This document shows positions 36,500 to 48,980 of a stretch of 64,000 bases of DNA, in pieces. The first letter of the stretch is position 1. Every line of letters starts with the position of its first letter. The stretch covers positions 248,001 to 312,000 of the forward strand of contig JAJEKV010000242.1 in assembly GCA_021234155.1 (NCBI GenBank). The letters run 5' to 3'. Position numbers and translations under genes: made by a program. The DNA comes from Isoetes taiwanensis (lineage: Eukaryota; Streptophyta; Lycopodiopsida; Isoetales; Isoetaceae). Below the pieces are notes generated by a model. That model did not search any database and was not told the origin of the DNA. It was given only the letters and a program-made list of their open reading frames with translations.

Positions 36500-39400
36500 C
36501 CATCCGTCCATTTTCCCTGTTTTTTCTGTTTCGGACGGTTCCTCTGTTGGGCAAGTACATGTCCGATGCTATGTTCGGCCTTGCAAATTCGTCCTCTAGT
36601 CGTCAAATCTGGCGCTATAGACCTATGCTTCTTTCGGGGTGGCCATGTTTAAAGCCCCATCGACCTAGCAGAGCAAGAAAACAGTAATCTATTTCCTTTG
36701 GCTGAGCGCAGGTTATGGGCACTCCCAGACCTTCAAATCTGAGCAATGCGGATATTTATTCCCTGCAATCTTCCCAAAATATGACCCCAGAGATTTCAGC
36801 TTCAATAGGAACGATTATTACCTTATGATGGCTAATAAGGGCAATTCAAGCCCAATTCATCAGCCCGGCAGATTGTCTGAACGCAGCTATGGCCTTCAAT
36901 CTTCATCCTGCTCCTCCCAGGATTTCTTATTCTAGGTCTGATGCCAAGGAGTTGCATATGTTTGTCTGAAAGAGGGCTTCACTGTTTTGGAGGAAATAAC
37001 TTTGGCGTCTATGATTCTGCAACTAAGGCTAATTGTTTCATTCACATAGTATCCTTACTAGATGTTTTTGAGAAATGTGGAGATTTTCTGGCTCTTTTGT
37101 AGTTAATGTAGAGGTTATGTAGCTGTTGTGCAAGAACAGAGAAATACAGAATGTAGGTGGATCCGACAACGGTAACACATCCGACGAGTTGGGGCCATTT
37201 GCATGCTCCCGTTCTTTATTTTTTGCATTGTTGCTATACTACCAGATTTGGTGCTGAAATGATGTCTGCTTGAGATGATTCAAATGCAAAATATGGCTGG
37301 AAGACATGCCTGGGTTCTAATATGATATTTAGTTGCCATAGATATGGCCATTTATTGTTTTGCCCTAATCGATAGAAGATTTGCAAAAGAATGGGCATTT
37401 CGGATATGCTGTTAGCAGCCGAAATTTCCACTGTTGGTATGTTGGTGTTGGAACTGATTGATATGTCTAACGATGGTTCCTGACCTATTAATGCTATTTA
37501 CGCTTTGGCATGGAGCCTGGAAACCCAGAAACCAGCAAAATATCTAAGCCTTTAGCTCTAGAGTTTGTGGCTTTTCCTTAAAATTAGCATTACATGGTAT
37601 GAGTTGGATGCTATTTGTGCAAATACTCATGCTATATTTCCTGATCATAAGGATCTGACATTCTTGGCAAGAGACATATCTAGCTGAATCAAGGGCGAGC
37701 TTTCTTAGACGAGCTTTGCTGCACTTATGGTCTGCTAATGGTATGACGAATTTTGCATGAGACACCATTGCTAAAGATCAAAGGCAAACTGCTGAAATTT
37801 GGAGCGACGACTTCAATCAGGTTAGTTTGTACATGGTTGAAATGGGATTCACTCTCTTTGTGTTTTCAATCATGTTTTATATTAATGTTAGTTTATACTA
37901 AAATTATCGCAGGTGGTTCCAATTTTAAGAGCTGGGCTTGTGTTGGTGCAGCATGCGAGGTTGATTGTGCAGTTGCCTCTACAGTAATCAGTAGTAATGT
38001 CTTAGTGCTCTTTATTCTATTTTTTCAGGATATGTTCGAGATGTTCTAGACTACTATATGCACCTGGCCAAACGTAATCAAGTTTCCAAAAGTGAGGATG
38101 CATCACAAGTTGTCAGAGAAGAGGATCTCTCTATATCTGTTGCAGATTTTGAATTGGGGGATCCAGATGCCATTACATCACCAACTAAGAGAAACTAGAA
38201 TGTGCCTACATCCCTTGGGGATCATCAAAGTCCAAACAACACATAAGACTTAGCCAGTGACAGCTATCTATCACCTGCAAAGATTAACTCATCACATGTA
38301 CTTCATGAAGATTTGGAGTTTAAAGGTGCACCTGTCACTGCCGAACAAATGAAGAACACATCTAATGCTCAAGTCAATATTCTCAAGTGAGTTCAAAGCT
38401 TATTGTATGCAAGCTTATGTAATGATTGCAAACACATACAATTTAATATCTGTTGCAGTTATTTTGCTTTATATCAATTGGTGATGTATGTGATAATATC
38501 TACAACAATTGGGTTGTAGCCACCAATTGACATTAAAATCTTATTATTTTTGCAGGTTTTATGTAACTCGCATTTAATTCAAGTTTGGAGCTTGTGTAAT
38601 TGATTGCAACTGTACAAATGGGGCTTTGGAAATATTTCTAGAGCGCCACATAACAGGTTCTTAGCAGAAGAAAAATTTCCATTAGTATCAGTGAAAGTTG
38701 TGGTTTGTATTTTAGATCCTAGTCTGCCTGAACATGGAGTGCTGATTATGTACAGCTATGACGTTATGCCTTCTTTGGCAGGAAAAAGGATGCTTAGGTA
38801 GCTGTTACAGACGAGAATGATGCACAGATGCCAATTTAGCATATATTCAGCATGTTCTGTTGTCTTTACAATCAGAATAAATAATTCAGGCTATGCCTTT
38901 CTTTGTCATTACTAGTGCCTATGCGTGCATCCATGGAGCTATTGTCAATATCGCTTATGGATGGATTGACCAGCTAAGGCTGCCAAGGTCAGAAATTGGC
39001 AAGGTATTTTTTCAATGTTATTGTATGCATTATTATTGCAAGCTTTAGCTTGGGACATGGTGTTGGAGGCATGCATTATCACCTTAATGTCTATTATATT
39101 CATGTTTGGCTTCCCACTTATATTTTGGCAAATGCTTACAGATGTCACAAGACCTTATGTCGTTACCTTGTTGGTGGGCATGGAGATTCTGCAAGAAGCA
39201 CAGTAAAAAGCAAGAATACATCTAGCCAAATTTCACCGCCCCTTTGCAAAACAAATGCTATACAAAGGAGTATGCATCCGATGAATTGGCTCACAAAAGT
39301 CATGCTTTGTGTCTGTGTCTGTGTCTGAGTTAAGCTAAAGCTCAGCCCCTTTTATGATGTGGGCGATGGGTTTACCGGCAGCAATCAAAAGCAAAAGGGG

Positions 39401-40370
39401 CTTCATGTGCGCATCTAAAATTTGAGCAGGATGGCGCAATTGCTCGGGTTGAGAAAGTCCGCCGCGATAAGTTTCTTATATATGTTAATTATGTTTGTGA
39501 TGTTACAAACTAATATTAACATTGAAAAATCTATTTTAATAGAGAAATGAATATAGGAAAAAAATCCAAGATACTCTTATGTTTTGAAGAATTTCAATTT
39601 CAAGACGTACTTTACCCTTGGGTTTTGCTAATTTTGTGGCATGCCCTTGGTCAACATACAAAGTATTTTGTATTTTTAGCAGAGTTGCCTAACCTGAGCT
39701 GCCCACTTTTTTGCGTTTCTAGCTATGCCACGTGTCGTGCCACGTCAGCTATAATCATTTTGAGCCGTTCGATTCTATAATTTCGGATCCTCGGGCCAGG
39801 GACATTAGAAAAGCCAAGAAATTGTCTGACGAAGTTTTGGCTCCTCGGAGTTTGGCGATTCTTCCACCACAAATACCCGATGCCGTGTGACGGCCTGTCT
39901 TGTTTGTCCTCTACATGTTGGAAGACCACAAAACCTGGGCCGAAGGCAAACAAATTTCCCACATCATATGAATCTGAAGACGGTGGCATGCCTGCATAGG
40001 AGAATCAGAGTGGAGGCTGCCAAGTCTGAGGGTTTTGGACAGCTAATTTTATTCAATGTAACATGTAATGTTGCTGATGTTTTTAGCAGGCTTACCTAAA
40101 CGTTTTTTCCAAATTAGTTGCATGCATCATTCTTAATGTTTTTGTTGCACGAATTCATTGAAGATAGCTCATTGAGATGTTCTGTGCTCACAAGAGTACT
40201 ATGCATGGCAGATGTAATGGCATACAAAAGTGGAGATTCACAAAATATTTTGACGAAAGTGTTGCTTTGCCAAATCATAGTTCACAAGGGGAAAAAGAAT
40301 TTAAACTTTGGAGGAAAAAGAATTTAAACTTTGAGGTATTTGGCAACACTGGAATGGATGCATTTTGACC
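36500..40370 (+). other. Decayed gene-like region with exon fragments, unrecognised
   Basis: Several stretches read as natural protein but are interrupted. 36770-36934 gives YDPRDFSFNRNDYYLMMANK followed by SYGLQSSSCSSQDFLF. 38040-38200, after a tttttttcag acceptor, gives YVRDVLDYYMHLAKRNQ and then DFELGDPDAITSPTKRN before a stop; it continues after the stop to about 38390. 38888-39000 gives AYACIHGAIVNIAYGWIDQL. They may be exons of one or more dead genes. I can name no family, and phase and order are not verifiable. Confidence 0.3.
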
Positions 40371-43063
40371 AGGCACATTATACCACCATTTCTTTATTGC
40401 CGTATTTTTACTTAGTTACCATTTTTTCTGATATGTCTCTATTTTCTTGCAGCTAGCTCTGCTTCGCGGGCTTCTCATTATCATGACTTCTGTATAACCA
40501 ATTAATCCTTTTGATGAGTTGGTTCTAAGTGATTCAAGCTGCAATAGCTAGATGCCTTGGAAAATTTTAAAATTAGGCAATAATCAGAATGATCATGAGT
40601 TCGGGAGAGGGAGTTATTATTGGTAGAATGTGAATTGCGTTGCCAAATAGCTTCTTATGAAGCATTAGGGTTGAAGCTGGGAAGGATTGGATGTGGTCTT
40701 GCATGTCAAGTAAACAGTTGGGTATTTTTATTGTCATACAATGAGTATACAGATGAAAATTTTCTTTAGGGTAATAGCTCTTACTTTTTGAAATGGATAA
40801 GAGTACAGAAAGATGGGCAAATGTTGGATCCTATGTAGCTACTGAGAACTTTAAAATACTTGTTTTTAACCTGCCTTTTTGCATCTATTTCGCGGTGCAC
40901 ATGACTTTTTAGGTAAGACACTGCTTTGATTATTTCTTATTTTATGGTAGACTTACCCATTCAAAATGCTGAAACTCCTCCTCTGTAGTCAGCATTCTGA
41001 CTTGTGTATATAGGTTGGCTATGGGATCTTAGGTTCTCTTTGTAAAAGTGGAAATATTACATTGAGTTTGTTGCGTTTCAAATGCATAGAAGCCACTTTA
41101 ACTTCTACTCACATCCTTGCCATCCTTCTAAGATTTTACTAGCATCTATGTAGGACTGTTCTACTATAGATGCATAAATTCTAACCTCACAGAAGCCATA
41201 CGTATCAACTGTAACCAGCGAAGTGCATGCCATCGAGTTATATGAATTTACTCCTCTTATTCTGATCGAACAAAAATTCATCTTACTACACAACATGCAT
41301 TCTGTTAATTGTTATTCCTAGAGTACTATGGGAACATCTATGTGCTGATGCATGAGAGCGAGACCCTGGGGCAGGAAATGGGATTTGTTTGTGGGCACAG
41401 GCAGCAGCTACAAAGTTCAGGCGAGTTCAGGTTTACTTGCAGGTTCTAACATTTATTGTTATTATTTTGCAAAGACACTTAAGATAATAGAGGAGGCAAG
41501 AACATAATAGTAGATGAACTTTAAAGCTGTTACATTTTAATTGTTGTGCATAGAATCAGATGGCAACTAACTTGTTAGCCATTGTACACAAACTTCATAG
41601 CAAATACAATGGCAGAACAAACATGACAGTGTAAACTTATGCATGATGAACTTGCAGATTTTGACCATTTGTCTATAGCAGCAGACCTTGACAATTCAGT
41701 TGTCCCATCAGTTCTTCACCATTATTGATGCATAGATTTAAGTGCAGTTAGAAGAACTTTAGATCCTTCCAAGCTTATATGTTAAAATAAGCAGGAAGGT
41801 TAATGTGGGTAGAAGCAGGAACCATTGCAATCCTGACGGAGTTGCTTTGCAAGGGTGTGCAAAATCAGATTCTGAGTCTTTGTGCAGCACATGAGAAGAA
41901 AGTCGGTCAATGACGTCAAAATTTTCATGTGTTCTGGCTTTGGTTCATATATGATTAAAGAAAAAATGTGACGAATGGTTTCAGTACGTTGTTTCACTTG
42001 TATCAGGCTCGTATGCAGAATTACTACGATCTGCAATATTCCCACCATTATTAGTAAAGATGGTTGCTTGGTGCAGCTATTGATGATCAAAGACTAATCA
42101 AAGCATTCTTGGCATCTTGATCATCTATTGTTCCACTAAGGTCCACCCTCATGGTGTTTGCTTGGCCTTTTATTTGTGCAACTGCACCTTGTGAACGTTG
42201 TTGTTTGTCTCATTCCACAACATCATGGGCCTATAGTTCATAGGGAAGCATCAAAAGTGGCACAAAATGCTGCTTTCTAATGCATGCTCTAATGGAGCAG
42301 GGCACTAAGTCATCACAAGAAATTATACGGCATCATACATTTTCAAGTCCATCTCATTTTCATTTCCATCACACCAATTTAGCCCTCCTGATGGTACTAA
42401 ACGTGGAAATTGTTTCAAGTCTCTAGTTTAAGGTAGGCATCCCATTATGTACCTATTGATTGCCAACATTCTTTTAATGTTGTAGCCACTGAGCCTGCAT
42501 GGAAGAAGCTGATGGCGTAGATGACTCGCACCTGTTCGTTTGGATTCTGCTGCTTCAATATATGGACTACTTCCATGTCTTATTGCTGCATCTCTGAATA
42601 GCGAACTTGCTTAGGATAACAAAGGCTGAATTATGGGCTGGAACATTTCTTTCTTACTGTCAGCAGATTGTGAGACAATACCCATGTACAAGATGGAATC
42701 TTATTCGAATTTAGCCTTTATCCATGGCCATTGAAAGGGTTATGAAGGCATAGAAGCTCTTGTTGCATCACTATAACAACATCTGCATTCTGTTCAAGAA
42801 CCTGACACTGCGCTCTATTATTATAGAGAGCCACCCTTGCTTTGAAAGCACGTAATACTAAGTCTTCGGATAGTTGCAAGCAGGCCCACTAATATTCCCA
42901 GGGAAAAACTTGGTATTCCCTTCTAATTTAATGGCAATAGCAGCTATCCTTATCTGAATGTCCTATATTTTCTTGCTGAATCTGTAGTCATGTATTTCTC
43001 TTGACTAATATAAAGGTATTTAGAGGTAGAAAAGTTATTCTTGGGTCCAGTCATAATATACAC
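40371..43063. other. A/T-rich spacer, nothing recognised
   Basis: Only short, protein-unlike open frames on both strands. No repeat or RNA gene was recognised. Confidence 0.4.
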
Positions 43064-43162
43064 CCATCCATTCTTTTTTTTTTTTTTTTTGAAGAACTGT
43101 GTCATCAATATATTAAAAGAATGGTAATGTTACAAAGCAAGTGAGGACCCATCCATTCTTTT
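43064..43162 (-). mobile_element. Minute 5'-truncated LINE tail with perfect 16-bp target-site duplication
   Basis: The 16-mer ACCCATCCATTCTTTT occurs at 43064-43079 and again at 43147-43162. Between them lies a 67-bp insert that starts with a T run. On the minus strand it reads ...TTTTAATATATTGATGACACAGTTCTTC followed by a poly(A), which is the style of a plant L1 3' end. Part of the T run is shared with the duplicated site, so the tail length is uncertain. Confidence 0.75.
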
Positions 43163-44299
43163 CAACTATTAGCAAGATTTGTTAGAATTGATTATGTAAG
43201 AACATGTCATTGTAGACTGTGATGGATTATTGTAAGTATTTCCTCTGGAACTGATTATGATATCAACATGATCAAGGTCAGTTATCATGTAAATTGATGA
43301 CATGTCAATGCAGGCAGATGATGGTTCAGGGTTGGCAGATGCTGGGCTACAGGGAATAGCATGCTCATACAAACAGCATGAAAAATACATTATACAATGA
43401 TTTATGCATGCTCATACAACAGCATGGGCAAATTATTTTCGATATCCATGCTTCAGAGGGCGTAACTGAAGTTCCAATCATTCCATATGGAAAGGAAGTT
43501 ACACAAAAGAAAGTTGTCTGCATCCTAGTTGTGCATTTACTTGAAATGCAATGAAAAAAAAATGCATTATCTTTGAAGAATAAGACGATTGTCTCACTGC
43601 CTTGTTTTTGATGCTTATAGAGTCATAATGTTGATTCCATGAAAAATCAGAGGACAAGGACAAAAATGTATATTCTCTTTTGGAGCATATTTCCTCTTGC
43701 TTGTGGTTGAAGTTGCTGATGAGAAGGCACTCCTGAGCTGGATTGATAGCTATTTTCTGAAGATAATATGCTGGAACTGTATTTGGGGCCAGAGCAACCA
43801 CCTTCAAAGGATGCTGCTGCTAGAGTTGAACAGGTCCAACAATCCAGATGTAATAATAGTCATGAAGAAGTTTCTAATCAACAAGATTGATCTCTTTAAG
43901 TCTCTTTTCAGCATCTCTGTTTGCAGTTCTACTGGGGTCAACTTGCATCCAGTCTTTGATCGACAAGAGTGACAACAATGTACATGTAGAAGACCTTGGT
44001 GCAAAAAAGATGTGCTTTTTATATGGAACCATGTATCTCCATTTTTTCTAAGCACCTATGTATTTGTAGTCCTGAGTTGATGCGGGTAAAGCATCCGAGT
44101 GCTCTAGCATCGTGCCTTCATGATATCATCATTTTCCTTTAGACTTCTTAAACAATTTTGTTGGTGATCTATCTGGTATCTGATTTTACAAGTAAAGAAA
44201 ATATAACTGCAAAACTGAAGATGGCAGCATAGAGTGTTGCTAGCTGTCCCTTGTAGTAGATAAAAAGAAGATCACAAACTAATAATATGTTCATGGGAT
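43163..44299. other. Spacer, nothing recognised
   Basis: Short open frames on both strands (for example around 43.5-44.05 kb) overlap each other and have no recognisable domain. Confidence 0.4.
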
Positions 44300-44303
44300 T
44301 TTA

Positions 44304-44455
44304 TGGAAACCTCCCTAAGTTAGCGATACTGGAAACCTCCGCAAGTTGGTCTTCCTAGAAACCTCTTCAAGTTAACAGGACTGGAAACCTCCCAAGGCTT
44401 TAGCTGAAAGATGGGGAGGTTTCCACAGGAGGAAAATTTAGGAGATTTCCATTCT
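44304..44455. repeat. Array of GGAAACCTCC motifs, period about 26 bp
   Basis: Four forward copies follow each other (44304, 44331, 44356 and 44382), with spacers that share AAGTT and ACT. They are followed by the reverse form GGGGAGGTTTCC (44414) and a weaker AGGAGATTTCC (44439). The regular spacing and the reverse copies at one end make this a small structured array related to the cluster at 29.4-29.75 kb. Confidence 0.75.
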
Positions 44456-45487
44456 TGGAACCCTGACCCAATTCGGGCGTATATAATTTGATCGGATGGC
44501 TATAGCATTCCGGAACTGCGGCATCTGAAGCACAATGTCGTTTTCACATCCAATCTTAAGATCAAGAGCAGTTATTGTAGATCCATCGTTTCCATTTGCT
44601 TTCCTCTTCTTTGCATAGTTTTCCTTTCGAATTCTAGGTATAAGAACTGTAGTGAAGGCGAGGTACTTCTTTAAGAACTTTAGGGAAACAAATTTTTGGG
44701 CATCGCCTTTTGGATTTTGGGCAGTGCGCCAGGTCTGTAGTGCTTGATTGGGAACTTGTTGGGTAATTGAAATCTGATATCTTCGGTTGCATTAGTCTTT
44801 CTGACATGCTAGCAGGATGGTTCTAACACTATTTTGACTAGAAATCCTTTCCAAATATTCTGACAAAACATCTTAGGCCCCGTGAAACACATGGCGTGCA
44901 AGCTTCTGAAGAACTCTGCAAAATAAGTTGGAAAGCTAGATACAACAATGAGTTATCTTCACCAAGTATTTCTTGCTTTCTTCCTTGCTTGCAGTAATTG
45001 TCAAACTTATAAATGACAACAATAGCTCAACTGGTTGGGGGAGTCAATAGATTGCAAATGCATATGTGCAACAAGTATCAGGTAAAGACTGTCATAGGTT
45101 AAACATGCATATACTTTGGCATCTTCTGCTTTCTTGCCTCCTTTTGGACATTGAAGCATTCCACCCCTTTTCCATGACAAAAAGATCGGAATTATCCACA
45201 ACCGGAGTCCATGCTCACCTTATATGTCAAATTGCAAGTTCTGCCCCAATCGAAGAAACATTACTAATCCACAAAAAAATGTACATAAGTGTTAAAGGCC
45301 ATATTTCCAGGACCTCCTTCCACAGATTAAAGGCTTACAACATGATAGCCAAACTAGTGGCCATGCTAAGAATGACTTTTCAAGCGAGATCTAGTTTTGT
45401 AGAGAGCTAAAAATTGCAAGCATTATGGTTGCTAAAGGTATTAGACGTTGCCATATATATTATAAATCAATAGCTTATGCCTGATAA

Positions 45488-45804
45488 GGGTGCATCCCCA
45501 TTAGACCAAAAATAGGCCTCTTACCTTTGCTTCATGGCAAATCACGACAAAAATCAACGTACTTCCTCCTCTTGATTTTAGCCTACATGACACACGAAAC
45601 TGATTTCATTTCGGAAGTTCTAACCTACTTCCGAAAAACTTAAATGGAAACTTAGTTTATCTTCTAGCAGGAAAAACTCGCCTTCTTGCAAGAACTTTGT
45701 CTTCTTGCAAGATCTCTATTGATAATTCTTAGGAACAAGTCTTCTTGATTTGCTGATGTGGAAGAGGAGGAAAAACCCCATTCCGGCCTAATGGGGATGC
45801 ACCC
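45488..45804. mobile_element. Tourist-like (PIF/Harbinger) MITE, 317 bp
   Basis: Perfect 17-bp terminal inverted repeats GGGTGCATCCCCATTAG (45488-45504 and complement 45788-45804) are flanked by a direct TAA on each side (45485-45487 and 45805-45807). A 3-bp TAA/TTA target-site duplication with GGG-starting ends is the signature of Tourist-like MITEs mobilised by PIF/Harbinger transposases. There is no coding capacity. Perfect ends and an intact duplication indicate a recent insertion. Confidence 0.9.
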
Positions 45805-45807
45805 TAA

Positions 45808-47780
45808 GCTTGTCATGGAATACAACTTACAATGGTCATTTATACGTAGAATTTCTTAACCAGTGATGACTTTATCATCCTCTAGCTGCTTCTAAACTAT
45901 AGAAATGGTGGCGATTGTTTCCTATTTTTCCAATATTTTTATAGAAACGAATTTAGTAAAATTGGATGTCTTACCATAAAATTGAGGTTTTTGCTGTAAA
46001 ATGTCCATTAATTTGGCGAATTTACTATAATTGGGATGCGATATTATCAAATTTTGGCGATTTTATGAAGTTGCTTTAGTGTACGCATCCTAGTAAACCA
46101 TCGAATCCAGATTTTGAAAAATGGTAAAATATAGCAACTTTACGAAGTTTCACACCTTAAAGTCATCACTGTTCTTAACTAGTCTTAGGGAAGAAAATTC
46201 ATTCCAGATCACCTTCAATTAGAAGAAAACCGCTTCTGGCAAGTCCTTGAGTTGATCTCGAGATGAACATTAAGATGAGACTCCCCAAGAAGCCTTGTTA
46301 TATAGTAAGTCAAATCGCCGTCATTTATAATATCGGCCATAAGCCAAAACCAAAACTCCTTCCTTTAAAAAAATTGAGTGTACAAAAATCCATCCTTGCC
46401 TTCCCTTTATTGTGCCTGGTTCGTTGCAGCCTAAAAAAAAATAAACAATTAATTATGTTACAGTTGAAGGTAATTAGTATTACTATCTATCTAGTGCCTA
46501 GTGGCGTGACGTTAAAATACTATCTATCTATCTATCTACTTGCATGATACGCAAATCAAAATGACCCAAAAATAGTGTCACAAATATAAGAAGATCAAAT
46601 GCAGTTATATTTGCAGATGTTATGCACAAAACTTGAGAACCATAGTAAGTAAAAGGTTGCAGGAATCCTTGCAAATAAGATGAATGCAACAGACCAATGT
46701 ATTGGCCCAGAACACCATGGCGCCATGTCTAGAAATGCAGGAGCTATCATGACATCGTGCTGCTTTGGTTCAAGAAAAAATTAACATTTTCATTTTGTGA
46801 AGGCATTTCTACAGAGCGATTTTGCATGAAACTGACTAATTTCTTCCTCATGCTACAGAGAAACCTAAAAACCACTTAAACAACTCGCTCTTAAACTGCA
46901 TATATTCCCTCACCAAGTTGTTCGTTCCACCACTTGGTTTGCACTGTACAACCCAATACATATTCAGAGAATAAACTGGATATACAAGAATATGAGATAC
47001 CATAGTAGAATAATCACGGAACCCTAAATGCCATGTAGTGACTGCCGTCCATAGTTTCTGTCATAACTCTCTACTCAGGTATCAGGGTTCATTGATCTTT
47101 GGTGCGTTGGAAAGCTGATTTCGAGAGCTTTCTAATATATTGATCAGATACTTTCTTGCCATCAGCCCTCTCGGATTTACTGTTTTAAGTTTTGGCCATT
47201 ATGGCAATTCGAGCTTCTTTTTCTTCTTCTAAAGTGGCTCTCAGTCTTCAATTTCCTCATTGCCAGTACCAAGTGAGTCTGTAGCAGTGCATAATAATCC
47301 TTTGTCTCTTTTTTAGGGCCCTGCATGAAGGAAGAGAACCTAGATTCTCTACAGATGATTTCCCTTTGTTGCCTTTGTGGGGTCATGTTTCAAATAGTTT
47401 TGTCCCATCTGTTTCTTTCTGCTGCAGGTCAGGTTGCATTTCCCTGGTAATGCTTCCCTTCCTCATGTTCATCTTTGGCCTCACTGTCTTACCTTGGGGG
47501 TCAGTTGCGACCGCTAACAGAACCACATGCGAATGATTTGGTGATTGGATTAAGAAAGATATGTCTTAATATCTTCTTCTCGGGTTTCTACTGCTATTGA
47601 CATGATGGTTCAAGAAAGATATTCACAATTTGCTTAGAGAGCTTCATGCAAAGGAGACTTAGCTAAAATTCCAATTACCTCTTGTGGATGTGTTATATCG
47701 AACAAAGATGTGTAGAGATACTGTTATGATATCTGGCTACAATGTTGTGTAGATTGATCATGACACAAGAGATGTATCCG
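45808..47780. other. Spacer, nothing recognised
   Basis: A/T-rich, with two short ATCT runs near 46480-46540. The open frames are short and protein-unlike. Confidence 0.4.
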
Positions 47781-48980
47781 TATCTTCATATCATTTGGTG
47801 TGATGGGCCATTATACTTGAGCATATTTGGACATTAGAAAGCTTAGATACTGGTTGACAGACCATCTTCGTAGTAGTGGCCTTTTCGCTTATCGAACCTT
47901 GAAAATTCCTGGAAAGAACTTGATATCATTTGGTGTGGCGGGCCATTATACTGAAGCAATTTGGACATTAGGAGTTTGGATACTAGTTGACAGACCATTT
48001 TCGTAGTATTGGTCTTCCTGCTTATCGAACTTTGAAAATGCTTGGAAAGAACTTTTTATTTATGTTCAATGATCCTGTCGTTTGTTGCTCGAGATGTTGA
48101 TCTATGTGGACTGAGTATATTTTATATCAACCTTATTCTCATGGTTTCTCTCCGAATATGAGCAATGCTTTAAAACTTCCACCTGATCTGCTTGTGTTGG
48201 ACTTCCTTTTGAATGTTGCTAATGGTTTAGATACTCACTTGACTCATTCTACTATTGATGGTGCTAAGATCTGTGTTTGTTTGCCTCGTGGTCGCGTTCT
48301 TCCTAGTTCAGTTATCTTTAATATTGGTCCTACATTCCTCACATTTGATTTGCAACTACTGAATGGTCCTCAACTCGCGAACTTGTTTTCCCAACTTGAG
48401 CTCTTTATTAATTTTTGTGCTACGTGGAATCGTCCTGCAAACATTCCTGCTGCTACTTTGCCTCTCACTTCTACTTCTCTTGATATCAATTCCCCAACAG
48501 TCCATGTCCTCTAAGGATGCATCTAATAAGGATGTTGATATGCTTTTTGCTTCTAATATGCAATGTGTGCCTTCTTTTAGTGCTGATGCTAGAGCTAAGT
48601 TGCAAATGATTCAAGAGCAGTAGGAGCAATGAGAAAGAGCTCCAGATGGCTGGACAAAAGTTGATTTGAAGAAAGCTGCATGTAATAAGTTTGCTCAAGC
48701 TGCTTCTCAGGTGACACATCCTAGTGAAGATAAACATAAAAAGGAAAAACAACAAGCCATTATTACCTTATTACTCTATGTTAGGCCAGAGCAGAGAGGA
48801 TGCTATCCTTCACCACATTTTCCATATACCATGGAAAGGGTGGAGATGAGGGGAGGCTCTCCTATGCCAAATACTGCAGGCCAGACCTCTCAGATGCAAT
48901 TAATCATTCTTGGGGCCATTGAGATGGATGTGGAGCGCCCTCAACCTTCCACATCACTAGCAACAACGTTGGGTACATAA
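47781..48980 (+). pseudogene. Unidentified reading-frame remnant with internal 134-bp duplication
   Basis: A run of plus-strand frames reads as protein. About 47960-48100 gives VDRPFS, AYRTLK and GKNFLFMFNDPVV. 48104-48511 is an open 136-codon frame with LKLPPDLLVLDFLLNVANGL and FDLQLLNGPQLANLFSQLEL. 48490-48700 continues with DASNKDVDMLFASNMQ. The segment 47798-47925 is repeated at 47932-48053. Upstream frames contain stops. I recognise no domain. The T-rich codon use and single long frame suggest a decayed ORF of an unknown element more than a host gene. Confidence 0.35.

Noticed and set aside
44304-44455. CRISPR-like array
   Set aside because: Repeats are only about 10 bp, the spacers share sequence, some copies are inverted, and the DNA is plant nuclear.
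45066-45410. 114-codon plus-strand frame
   Set aside because: It has no domain, an overlapping antisense frame of similar quality, and no splice or promoter support.
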